Positions 53,073-60,326 of a stretch of 64,000 nt of DNA are shown here, in pieces. The DNA lies in contig JAFPTC010000086.1 of the NCBI GenBank assembly GCA_017400455.1, positions 1 to 64,000 on the forward strand, given 5' to 3'. The stretch's first letter is position 1, and each line of letters begins with the position of its first letter. The notes under the pieces are model-generated. The model searched no databases. It saw only the letters and a list, made by a program, of their open reading frames with translations, and was not told where the DNA came from. The translations under genes and the position numbers were made by a program. Source of the stretch: Prevotella sp. GTDB lineage: Bacteria; Bacteroidota; Bacteroidia; Bacteroidales; Bacteroidaceae.

Positions 53073-54734
53073 TTATTTTATTAATAATCCAGGGCTTTTC
53101 TTGGCAAAAAATCCAATGCGATGGGTGCGTCCTTTGCGTCCGAGTGAACGAAGCTGGTACATGCCATCGGGTAGATGGCGGATGTCGAGCGTTTCTGAGT
53201 AAGGGTAGATGCCTATTGCAGCCCCTTTCATGTCTTCAACGATGACGAAGTCGGCATCTAAGGTCGATTCCTTTTTGGGCAGGACAATGGCTTTTCCGTC
53301 ACTTTTAGCAATGAGCTGAGCAGAATACTCGGGGCCTGCATTCAGCAACAGCTGGATAGCGGGACTTTCTTGACCGTAGCGATTCATGGACGTAACGGCA
53401 TAGTTGACAGAGGCTTGCGGCACCAGCATTGAAGTCGTGGTGAGCCGTGTAGCCATCAGATTCTCTGCTTTGGTAATGTCTACGGGATAATCCGCTGAAG
53501 CATATACATTATATAATAGGTATGGAGCGCCACTGTTATCCTCCGCTCCGCTCCACGAAAGGTTGTTTCCTTGTAAAGATATCGTTGTGGGGGCTGAGGG
53601 GGCAGGCTTCCCTTCCCAGGTCATAGGGGGTACCAGTGCTGGGGTGGCATCGAAACGCTTGGCGAAGTCATATACTCCTTTCACGTTGTCGGTGAAAAAC
53701 TGTGAGCGGAAATAGCAGTGCCCCAGCCCCAGCTGTCGGGCCACATACATCTGGCGTTCAACCATGTCCAGCGTCCATGTGCCTTCACGAGGGTCCAGGA
53801 AATAGATACCCAGACCAGATGAAACGGTGCGGCCATAGGACTTCTCTTTCCAGTCGATGGCGAAGGGGTAGAAGTTATTTCCTTGGAAATACATCATGGG
53901 GTAGAGCTGGTCCATCAGTCCCAGCCTTAGCCATTCTTGCGCGTCTTGGCATACGGCCGTACGGGCATTCCATCCACCAGCGCGATAGCGAGTGAGGTCG
54001 TCGTGCTTTCCGATAGGAGCACATGACAGCTTCACCCAAGGCTTTTCCTGCTTTACTGCATTGTGAATAGCTCGAACGATGTTGGTGATGTTTTCACGTC
54101 CTTTGGCCCGCGACACTTTTATCTTCTCCTGCTCTGGATACCTGATGTAGTCAAGATGTATTCCGTCGACATCGTAATTATGTACAATCTCACGGCAAAT
54201 GTCTGCCAGATAGGTAGCAGTCTCTGGCTTCTCGGGATTCATGAATGTATCAGAGCCGATACGCTTGAGCAGTATGGAGCGTTTTTTTCTCAGTTGCTGA
54301 GCGCCAATCTTATTCCAGTCGCCCACGGGTAAGGTTACCACCCATGCGTGACACTCCATGCCGCGTTTGTGGCATTCGTCGATGCAGAACTTCAAAGGAT
54401 CATAGGCCGGTGCCACACCTGGACGTCCGCTGAATCCCCCTTCCCAGGGTTCCAGCTTCGAGGGGTAGATGGTGGTGGCTCTCACTCGTGCCTGTATCAG
54501 AACGGTGTTAATACCCGCATCGCGCAACTTGTCAAGAATTTGAATCAAATGCCTGCGTTGAGCCTCTTGGTCGGTGGTCTTGGGCCAGTCGAGTCCCATG
54601 ATGACGGTCAGCCACATGGCTCTGACCTCGTACTTTGGCGAGGGAATGTCGCTCCATGGCAAAAGGGGTGCAGGCTGGGCTGAAGTGCGTAGAGCAGATA
54701 GCACCAGAAGTATAAAAAGCGAGAAATATCTCAT
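53073..54734 (-). CDS. GHL10 (DUF187, YddW/DigH-like) family hydrolase
   Basis: This 553-residue exported protein has a signal peptide ending near TSAQ. A TIM-barrel of the glycosyl-hydrolase-like family 10 (DUF187) covers about 35-370. Visible blocks are EVRAMWLTVIMGLDWPKT, YDVDGIHLDYIRYPE and LGLMDQLYPMMYFQ. The E. coli relative DigH cleaves denuded peptidoglycan. A fibronectin-like region (about 395-470) follows. The terminal beta segment ends DIRHLPDGMYQLRSLGRKGR, which superficially resembles a type IX sorting domain. Confidence 0.82.
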   Translation of the reverse strand: MRYFSLFILLVLSALRTSAQPAPLLPWSDIPSPKYEVRAMWLTVIMGLDWPKTTDQEAQRRHLIQILDKLRDAGINTVLIQARVRATTIYPSKLEPWEGGFSGRPGVAPAYDPLKFCIDECHKRGMECHAWVVTLPVGDWNKIGAQQLRKKRSILLKRIGSDTFMNPEKPETATYLADICREIVHNYDVDGIHLDYIRYPEQEKIKVSRAKGRENITNIVRAIHNAVKQEKPWVKLSCAPIGKHDDLTRYRAGGWNARTAVCQDAQEWLRLGLMDQLYPMMYFQGNNFYPFAIDWKEKSYGRTVSSGLGIYFLDPREGTWTLDMVERQMYVARQLGLGHCYFRSQFFTDNVKGVYDFAKRFDATPALVPPMTWEGKPAPSAPTTISLQGNNLSWSGAEDNSGAPYLLYNVYASADYPVDITKAENLMATRLTTTSMLVPQASVNYAVTSMNRYGQESPAIQLLLNAGPEYSAQLIAKSDGKAIVLPKKESTLDADFVIVEDMKGAAIGIYPYSETLDIRHLPDGMYQLRSLGRKGRTHRIGFFAKKSPGLLIK

Positions 54735-54753
54735 GAATCTTTAATTTTGCGTG

Positions 54754-54813
54754 CAAAGTTACAAAATAATTCACAATTCTCTGCGTTCAAATCATAAATA
54801 TTTCGTAACTTTG
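54754..54813. promoter_or_regulatory. Divergent promoters for the GHL10 gene and cstA
   Basis: The minus strand has TAACTTTG at 54754-54761 and the plus strand TAACTTTG at 54806-54813. Confidence 0.65.
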
Positions 54814-54845
54814 CATCGCAAAAACGATAATTATAATTAGGATAG

Positions 54846-56309
54846 ATGATTACATTTATTGTGAGCCTGTTGGCTCTTGTGTTAGGCTATTTTCTTTATG
54901 GTCGCTTTGTCGAGCGGGTGTTCGGCCCTGACGATCGCCCCACACCAGCTATTGCCAAGGCTGACGGTGTAGACTTCATGGTGCTTCCTTCGTGGAAGAT
55001 TTTCATGATTCAGTTCCTCAACATTGCGGGTACCGGCCCCATCTTTGGCGCCATCATGGGAGCCAAGTTCGGTCCGGCTGCTTATCTGTGGATTGTGTTG
55101 GGTTGCATCTTTGCCGGTGCTACTCACGACTATCTGAGTGGCATGCTTTCTGTACGACTTGGCGGAGCAAACCAACCGGAAATCATTGGCCGTTATCTTG
55201 GCAAGACCACGAAGCAGGTGATGCTGGTGTTTGCCGTGTTCTTGCTGATGATGGTTGGAGCGGTGTTTGTGTTTAGCCCTGCTAAGATTCTGGGCGACAT
55301 GTGGGAACCGGCTATTGCCACGGAGAACCTTGGTCAATACACCTTCTGGATTGCCGTTATCTTCATCTATTATCTGATTGCCACGCTGATGCCTATCGAC
55401 AAAATCATTGGTAAGATTTATCCGCTTTTTGCCTTCTCTCTGTTGTTCATGGCAGCAGCCTTGCTGGTGATGTTGTTTGTGAAGTGGCCAGCCATTCCCG
55501 AGCTGTGGGAGGGACTGCCTGGCGAGGCCTTGACGCCAAAAAGCATTTTCCCTTGTTTGTTCATCACCATTGCTTGTGGAGCCATCAGCGGCTTCCATGC
55601 CACCCAGAGCCCGCTCATGGCCCGTTGTATGAAGAGCGAGCGCCAGGGACGCCCCATCTTTTATGGAGCTATGATTACCGAGGGCATCGTTGCCTTGATT
55701 TGGGCTACCGTGGCCATGTTCTTCTTCTACGACCAGCCTACGCCCGGTTATGAGCAGATTGCCGGTGGCGCCGCTGCCGTTAGCGATGCTCCCTCAATTG
55801 TGACCATTGTCAGTAAAGACTGGCTGCTCACCTTTGGCAGCATCCTTGCCCTTTTAGGCGTGGTGGCAGCCCCCATTACCAGTGGCGACACGGCACTGCG
55901 TTCGTGCCGGCTTATCATTGCCGACTTCATTCACTTAGAGCAGCGCAGCATCAGCAAGCGACTCTATATCTGCATTCCCTTGTTCGCTGCCGTCATGGCT
56001 CTCCTCATCTGGCAGATGAGCGACAAGGATGGCTTCAACATGATTTGGAGCTGGTTTGGCTGGAGCAATCAGACGCTGGCCGTCTTCATGCTTTGGGCTA
56101 TCACCGTCTATCTCGTTCAGCAAAAGAAACCCTACATCATCACCCTCATTCCCGCATTGTTCATGACGGTGGTTTGCACAACTTATCTCGTCACCGAGCA
56201 GATGTTCTCGCTCAGTGGCCAGTGGACGTGGATCGTTTCAGGCGCAGCCCTGGCCATCTCGGCCGTGTGGTTCTGCCTTTGGTACAGAAAATATACTCAT
56301 CAATCATAA
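54846..56309 (+). CDS. cstA: CstA family carbon starvation / pyruvate-type transporter
   Basis: CstA proteins import peptides or pyruvate during carbon limitation. The 487-residue protein has about 13 hydrophobic segments. It shows the CstA core FLNIAGTGPIFGAIMGAKFG, then GCIFAGATHDYLSGMLS and GAISGFHATQSPLMARC. It is the short form typical of Bacteroidota, compared with about 700 residues in E. coli. A small outer-membrane beta-barrel gene follows after 4 bp, so the two are co-transcribed. Confidence 0.9.
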   Translation: MITFIVSLLALVLGYFLYGRFVERVFGPDDRPTPAIAKADGVDFMVLPSWKIFMIQFLNIAGTGPIFGAIMGAKFGPAAYLWIVLGCIFAGATHDYLSGMLSVRLGGANQPEIIGRYLGKTTKQVMLVFAVFLLMMVGAVFVFSPAKILGDMWEPAIATENLGQYTFWIAVIFIYYLIATLMPIDKIIGKIYPLFAFSLLFMAAALLVMLFVKWPAIPELWEGLPGEALTPKSIFPCLFITIACGAISGFHATQSPLMARCMKSERQGRPIFYGAMITEGIVALIWATVAMFFFYDQPTPGYEQIAGGAAAVSDAPSIVTIVSKDWLLTFGSILALLGVVAAPITSGDTALRSCRLIIADFIHLEQRSISKRLYICIPLFAAVMALLIWQMSDKDGFNMIWSWFGWSNQTLAVFMLWAITVYLVQQKKPYIITLIPALFMTVVCTTYLVTEQMFSLSGQWTWIVSGAALAISAVWFCLWYRKYTHQS

Positions 56310-56313
56310 TTAA

Positions 56314-56838
56314 ATGAAATTCACTATGAAGAAAACTATTCTTTCGTTGCTGTGCGCCGTGTCCGCACTGGCTTGTAATGCTCAGGGCTACTCCCAGCCC
56401 ACGCTCGACCGTCCTCCCTTCGGCGAGGGAAAATATTATGTGGCAGCTTCCATGTCGGGGCTGGACCTGAAATGGACGCAGTGTGAGAAGTGGCATCTGA
56501 ATACCCAGCTGAAAGGCGGCTATCTGTTCATGGACAACTGGATGATCACCGCCCAGGTGGGCTATGACTACCGCAATCATGGGGCAAACCAGCTGGAGGC
56601 TGGCGCAGGACTGCGTTACTACATCGAGCAGAACGGTCTTTGGGTCGGTGCCGGTGGCAACTATGTTCACAAGTGGCACACGCTCGACGACTTCCAGCCC
56701 ACCGTACAGGCCGGTTATTCCTTCTTCCTTAACCGCACCGTTACGCTTGAGCCTGAGATATACTACAACCAGAGTCTGAAGGACAACGACTATTCCGGCT
56801 TTGGCTTCCGCATCGGTCTTGGTATTTACTTTGAATAG
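56314..56838 (+). CDS. Small outer membrane beta-barrel protein
   Basis: This 174-residue protein has a signal peptide (MKKTILSLLCAVSALACNAQ, from the internal Met5) and alternating amphipathic strands (about 8) ending in phenylalanine-glutamate (GIGLGIYFE region). This is the layout of small outer-membrane barrels in Bacteroidota. Strand-like blocks are LNTQLKGGYLFMDNWMITAQ and TVTLEPEIYYNQSL. It lies 4 bp after cstA and 9 bp before nadC. No ligand is evident. Confidence 0.78.
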   Translation: MKFTMKKTILSLLCAVSALACNAQGYSQPTLDRPPFGEGKYYVAASMSGLDLKWTQCEKWHLNTQLKGGYLFMDNWMITAQVGYDYRNHGANQLEAGAGLRYYIEQNGLWVGAGGNYVHKWHTLDDFQPTVQAGYSFFLNRTVTLEPEIYYNQSLKDNDYSGFGFRIGLGIYFE

Positions 56839-56847
56839 TCTGCGCCT

Positions 56848-57696
56848 ATGTTGAGTACGGAAGAACTGGTAGACAGGCTGATTGACCTGTCGTTTGCCGA
56901 AGACATTGGTGATGGCGACCATACTACGCTCTGCTGCATCCCCGAAGATGCCATGGGACGCAGTCACTTGCTCATCAAGGAGGATGGCATCCTGGCTGGT
57001 GTAGAGGTTGCCAAGGAGGTGTTCCGTCGCTTCGACCCTGACATGAAGGTGGAAGTGCTCATGGGCGACGGCACTCCCGTGAAGAAAGGCGATATTGCCA
57101 TGGTGGTGAGCGGTCGCGTGCGGTCGCTTCTGCAGACCGAGCGGCTGATGCTGAACATTATGCAGCGCATGAGCGGCATTGCTACCATGACCCATCGCTA
57201 CGTTCAGCGATTGGAGGGTACGGGCACGCGTGTGCTCGACACCCGCAAGACCACTCCTGGCATGCGCATGCTGGAGAAGCAGGCCGTGAAGATTGGCGGA
57301 GGATGCAACCACCGCATCGGTCTCTTCGACATGATCCTGCTGAAGGACAACCATGTTGACTTTGCCGGCGGCATTACTAATGCTATCGACCGCTGTCATC
57401 AGTATCTGGAGGAGAAGGGACTGAAGCTGAAGATTGAGATTGAGGTGCGCAACTTCGACGAGCTGCAGCAGGTGCTGAACCATGGCGGCGTCGACCGCAT
57501 CATGCTCGATAACTTCAGCGTGGCCGACACCCGTAAGGCCGTCGAACTGATTGACCATCGCTACGAGACAGAGTCGAGCGGCGGCATCACCTTCGATACC
57601 ATCCGCGACTATGCCGAGCAGGGCGTGGACTTCATCTCCGTGGGGGCACTGACGCATAGCGTGAAGGGCCTTGATATGAGCTTCAAAGCTTGTTGA
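56848..57696 (+). CDS. nadC: Nicotinate-nucleotide pyrophosphorylase (quinolinate phosphoribosyltransferase)
   Basis: NadC converts quinolinate and PRPP to nicotinate mononucleotide in NAD synthesis. The 282-residue protein shows AEDIGDGDHTT near the start, NIMQRMSGIATMT, and VLDTRKTTPGMRMLEKQAVK. The phosphoribosyl and quinolinate site is GGGCNHRIGLFDMILLKDNH. It ends with TGA immediately followed by the repeat unit GACATCAAGATTCG. nadA and nadB are not in the window. Confidence 0.96.
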   Translation: MLSTEELVDRLIDLSFAEDIGDGDHTTLCCIPEDAMGRSHLLIKEDGILAGVEVAKEVFRRFDPDMKVEVLMGDGTPVKKGDIAMVVSGRVRSLLQTERLMLNIMQRMSGIATMTHRYVQRLEGTGTRVLDTRKTTPGMRMLEKQAVKIGGGCNHRIGLFDMILLKDNHVDFAGGITNAIDRCHQYLEEKGLKLKIEIEVRNFDELQQVLNHGGVDRIMLDNFSVADTRKAVELIDHRYETESSGGITFDTIRDYAEQGVDFISVGALTHSVKGLDMSFKAC

Positions 57697-57834
57697 GACA
57701 TCAAGATTCGTCGGACATCAAGATTCGTCGGACATCAAGACATCAAGACAACAGGACATCAAGACAACAGGACATCAAGACAACAGGACATCAAGACAAC
57801 AGGACATCAAGACAACAGGACATCAAGACAACAT
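57697..57834. repeat. Tandem repeat of a 16-bp unit abutting the nadC stop codon
   Basis: Two 17-bp units ACATCAAGATTCGTCGG (57698-57731) are followed by five exact 16-bp units GACATCAAGACAACAG (57739-57818) and a partial sixth. The repeat begins right after the nadC stop. The first 28 bp recur inverted directly after the trxB stop near 58086-58113. Confidence 0.93.
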
Positions 57835-57878
57835 TATAACAAGACAACAGAATATTAAGGCTATTTGGTTGTTTATAT

Positions 57879-57926
57879 AAAAATCAAGATGACAAGAGAA
57901 CTTTGGTTCCTGTCATCTTGATTTTT
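57879..57926. terminator. Bidirectional terminator between nadC and trxB
   Basis: Perfect 16-bp arms at 57879-57894 and 57911-57926 (AAAATCAAGATGACA type) contain a further inner GAAC/GTTC pair. A-runs and T-runs flank the stem on both sides. Confidence 0.85.
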
Positions 57927-58029
57927 TATATTTTAGTTGGGGTAATCAGCTCGGGACAATAATGTGAGATGAGCTGTGTACTCATTACTTACTTGGCGCT
58001 CTCTATATAAAATGATATGTTTTGATGTC

Positions 58030-58112
58030 TCGTCTTATTGTCTTATTGTCTTGTTGTCTTGATGTCTTGATGTCTTGTCTTGTTGTCTTGATGTCCGACG
58101 AATCTTGATGTC
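58030..58112. repeat. Inverted counterpart of the nadC-side repeat, abutting the trxB stop
   Basis: This segment is built from GATGTCTT, TTGTCTT and TTATTGTC units, the reverse complement of the motifs at 57697-57834. Its last part (58086-58112) is the exact inverse of the nadC-side start. The two blocks form a long imperfect inverted repeat around the terminator at 57879. Confidence 0.85.
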
Positions 58113-59045
58113 TTACTGGCCGAGGAGGAAGCGCTCGGCCTCGATGGCGGCCTGGCAACCGGTGCCGGCGGCGCTGATGGCTTGGCGGTAGGTGGGGTCG
58201 GCGCAGTCGCCAGCCACGAAGACGCCGGGAAGCTTGGTGCGTGGCGTGCCATCGATTTTCTTCAGATAGCCCACCTCATCGGTGTCGAGCCACTGCTTGA
58301 AGATGTCGGTGTTGGGCTTGTGGCCTATTGCGAGGAAGAATCCGTCGATGGCGATGTCTACCAGTTGCTCGTCGGCCTCGCCCTTGCGCTTCACCAGGTG
58401 GGCGCCCTCCACGCCGTCCTGTCCGAAGAGGCCCAGTGTGTTGTGCTCGAAGAGTATTTCGATGTTCTCGCGCTCCATGACGCGCTGCTGCATCACCTTC
58501 GAGGCTCTCAGGAAGGGCTTGCGCACAATCATATATACTTTTTTGCAGAGCCCGCTCAGGTAGAGGGCGTCCTCGCAGGCCGTGTCGCCGCCGCCCACCA
58601 CGGCCACCGTCTTCTTGCGGTAGAAGAATCCGTCGCAGGTGGCACAGGCCGACACGCCCATGCCGTTATATTTCTGCTCGTCGGGCAGTCCCAAGTATTT
58701 GGCTGAGGCTCCTGTAGCTATGATGACGGTGTCGCAGAGCAACTCCTGTCCGGCATCGTCCTTCACGCGATAGGGGCGGGCCGAGAAGTCCACCTCTACG
58801 ATCTCGCCGTCGCGGATGTCGGTTCCGAAGCGTTCGGCCTGCTGCCGCAGGTCCATCATCATCTGGTTGCCGTCCACTCCCTCAGGATAGCCAGGGAAGT
58901 TCTCCACCTCGGTGGTCTGCGTCAGCTGTCCTCCGGGTTGCAGTCCGCAGTATTCAATGGGCTGCAGGTTAGCGCGGCTGGCATAAATGGCTGCGGTGTA
59001 GCCAGCAGGACCGCTGCCAATGATCAAGCATTTTGTCTGTTCCAT
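58113..59045 (-). CDS. trxB: Thioredoxin-disulfide reductase
   Basis: TrxB reduces thioredoxin with NADPH through FAD. The 310-residue protein has the FAD motif IIGSGPAGYTAAIYASRAN, the redox centre ACATCDGFF (Cys134, Cys137) and the NADPH motif VVGGGDTACEDAL. The C-terminal FAD block is GVFVAGDCADPTYRQAISAAGTG. The ATG at 59045 gives MEQTKCLIIG; an upstream frame is not conserved-looking. It lies downstream of a glutathione-peroxidase-type gene, a natural redox pairing. Confidence 0.96.
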   Translation of the reverse strand: MEQTKCLIIGSGPAGYTAAIYASRANLQPIEYCGLQPGGQLTQTTEVENFPGYPEGVDGNQMMMDLRQQAERFGTDIRDGEIVEVDFSARPYRVKDDAGQELLCDTVIIATGASAKYLGLPDEQKYNGMGVSACATCDGFFYRKKTVAVVGGGDTACEDALYLSGLCKKVYMIVRKPFLRASKVMQQRVMERENIEILFEHNTLGLFGQDGVEGAHLVKRKGEADEQLVDIAIDGFFLAIGHKPNTDIFKQWLDTDEVGYLKKIDGTPRTKLPGVFVAGDCADPTYRQAISAAGTGCQAAIEAERFLLGQ

Positions 59046-59071
59046 TATTATAAGTATTAATAATAACTGAA

Positions 59072-59122
59072 ACAACTAAGACAACTTTTTCCTGATGAGA
59101 AGATGAAGGTTGTCTTAGTTGT
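59072..59122. terminator. Inverted repeat between the GPx and trxB genes
   Basis: Perfect 14-bp arms, ACAACTAAGACAAC at 59072 and its complement at 59109, enclose a 23-base loop. No clean T-run follows, so termination is possible but unproven. Confidence 0.55.
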
Positions 59123-59156
59123 AGTGGTTGTCTTCTTTATTAAGTTCGATTTCTTT

Positions 59157-59708
59157 TTATTTCAGAAGCTCTTCAATTTGCTTCTCGATATTCTCTATTT
59201 TCTCGGTAGGCTCGAAGCGTGCCACCACCAGACCCTTCTTGTTGACGAGGAACTTGGTGAAGTTCCATTTAATGTCGGCCTTCTGCTTGTAGTCGGGGTC
59301 TTCCTTCGACAGCATGTCGTCGAGGATGTGGGCAATGGGGTGCTCCATGTCCCAACCGGCAAAGCCTTTCTGCTCCTGTAGGTATTTAAACAGCGGGTCG
59401 GCGTCGGGGCCGTTCACCTTCACCTTCTTGAAGCGGGGGAACTCCGTGCCGAAGTTCAGCTTGCAGAACTCGTGAATGCTCTCGTCGGTGCCGGGAGCCT
59501 GCTGGCCAAACTGGTTGCAGGGGAAATCGAGGATGACGAACTCCTGCGAGCGGAATTTCTCATAGAGCTTCTCCAGTTCTTCGTATTGTGGGGTGAATCC
59601 ACACTTTGTTGCCGTGTTCACAATGAGCAGCACTTCGTTGGCATACTCTTTCAGTGAAACATCTTTACCTTTCCTGTCCTTGACAGTGAAATCATAAACA
59701 GTTTTCAT
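59157..59708 (-). CDS. Glutathione peroxidase family peroxidase (Cys type)
   Basis: This 183-residue peroxidase of the GPx family probably uses thioredoxin rather than glutathione, as is usual for bacterial Cys-GPx. It shows VNTATKCGFTPQYEELEKLY (peroxidatic Cys36 in place of selenocysteine), LDFPCNQFGQQAPG with the catalytic Gln, and WNFTKFLV with the Trp-Asn pair. trxB follows downstream. TACATTTG lies 54 bases upstream of the ATG. Confidence 0.93.
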   Translation of the reverse strand: MKTVYDFTVKDRKGKDVSLKEYANEVLLIVNTATKCGFTPQYEELEKLYEKFRSQEFVILDFPCNQFGQQAPGTDESIHEFCKLNFGTEFPRFKKVKVNGPDADPLFKYLQEQKGFAGWDMEHPIAHILDDMLSKEDPDYKQKADIKWNFTKFLVNKKGLVVARFEPTEKIENIEKQIEELLK

Positions 59709-59762
59709 GCTTGTTGCTTAGTTTTTTATTTATTAGTAATGGTTTTCTTATTTTTGCGGTTA

Positions 59763-59770
59763 CAAATGTA
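59763..59770 (-). promoter_or_regulatory. -7 element for the GPx gene
   Basis: TACATTTG on the minus strand, matching TAnnTTTG. Confidence 0.55.
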
Positions 59771-59859
59771 CGCAAAAAGTTTCTTTCAGCCAAACTAATT
59801 AGGAGTTTTTAAGTAAAATCCCAGTCGCTGTCAGCGCCTGATGTCATTCTTTTTTCAAG

Positions 59860-59969
59860 GGGAGGCTTCCCGTGAAAATTTCTCACGTGAGATTTTTTTC
59901 TGGGAAGGCCTCCCATGAAAATTTCTCACGTGAGATTTTTTCACGCGGAGGCTCCCCGTGATTTTTTCA
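59860..59969. repeat. CTCACGTGAG palindromic repeat array 5 (2 units)
   Basis: Cores are at 59882 and 59925, a 43-bp period. Spacers appear in both orientations (GGAGGCTTCC before, GGGAAGGCC between, GGAGGCTCC after). It lies between the GPx gene and the candidate small RNA. Confidence 0.95.
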
Positions 59970-60122
59970 TGATGCGGGCCGTTTGTGTGGTGTCAAACTA
60001 TGAGAAAGGCTTAGCTGCTCATTGAAAGCCCAAGCCCTTCAATTCAACTTTTTCGTGTACAAGATATTATGCGGATAGGCGGTGAGTCCATGATTTTGGC
60101 GTTTGGCTAAAAATAGGAAAAC

Positions 60123-60210
60123 AAAAAAAGCGACGGGCTTCACAGTCGATCGCTTCTATCTTCAATAGGTATTAGTTCTTTTAAGGTAAAAAGATTGTTT
60201 TCAGGATAAC
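60123..60210 (-). ncRNA. Candidate small noncoding RNA (about 85-90 nt)
   Basis: A promoter and an intrinsic terminator bracket a stretch on the minus strand with no plausible ORF. Transcription would begin near 60210. The 3' end is a hairpin (AAGCGA at 60155-60150 with TCGCTT at 60133-60128) followed by seven U residues. The body is A/U-rich with UACCUUAAAAG and AAUACCUAUUG segments. It could belong to a known Bacteroidales RNA family such as Bacteroidales-1, but I cannot confirm that. It may instead be an unlisted regulator. Confidence 0.55.
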
Positions 60211-60214
60211 GTTG

Positions 60215-60246
60215 CAAAGGTAGTAAACTTTTCTTAATGCAGCAAA
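60215..60246 (-). promoter_or_regulatory. Full -33/-7 promoter for the candidate small RNA
   Basis: TACCTTTG (60215-60222) has TTTG (60243-60246) 20 bases upstream. This is the complete two-part Bacteroidota promoter. No protein-coding gene follows within 500 bases. Confidence 0.65.
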
Positions 60247-60261
60247 CTTTTCTTAAAGTTT

Positions 60262-60292
60262 TTTTTGCAAAAAATGTTGTGTGGGTACACAA
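60262..60292 (-). terminator. Terminator of the helicase gene
   Basis: TTGTGT pairs with ACACAA (60277-60292) around a 4-base loop. On the minus strand a run of six T follows after CA. It lies 34 bp past the helicase stop. Confidence 0.7.
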
Positions 60293-60326
60293 TTTCTTGA
60301 TTTAAGCTAAATATTGATGCAAACGA

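Noticed and set aside
57739..57834. CRISPR-like array
   Set aside because: The 16-bp units are directly contiguous with no spacers, and no cas genes are nearby.
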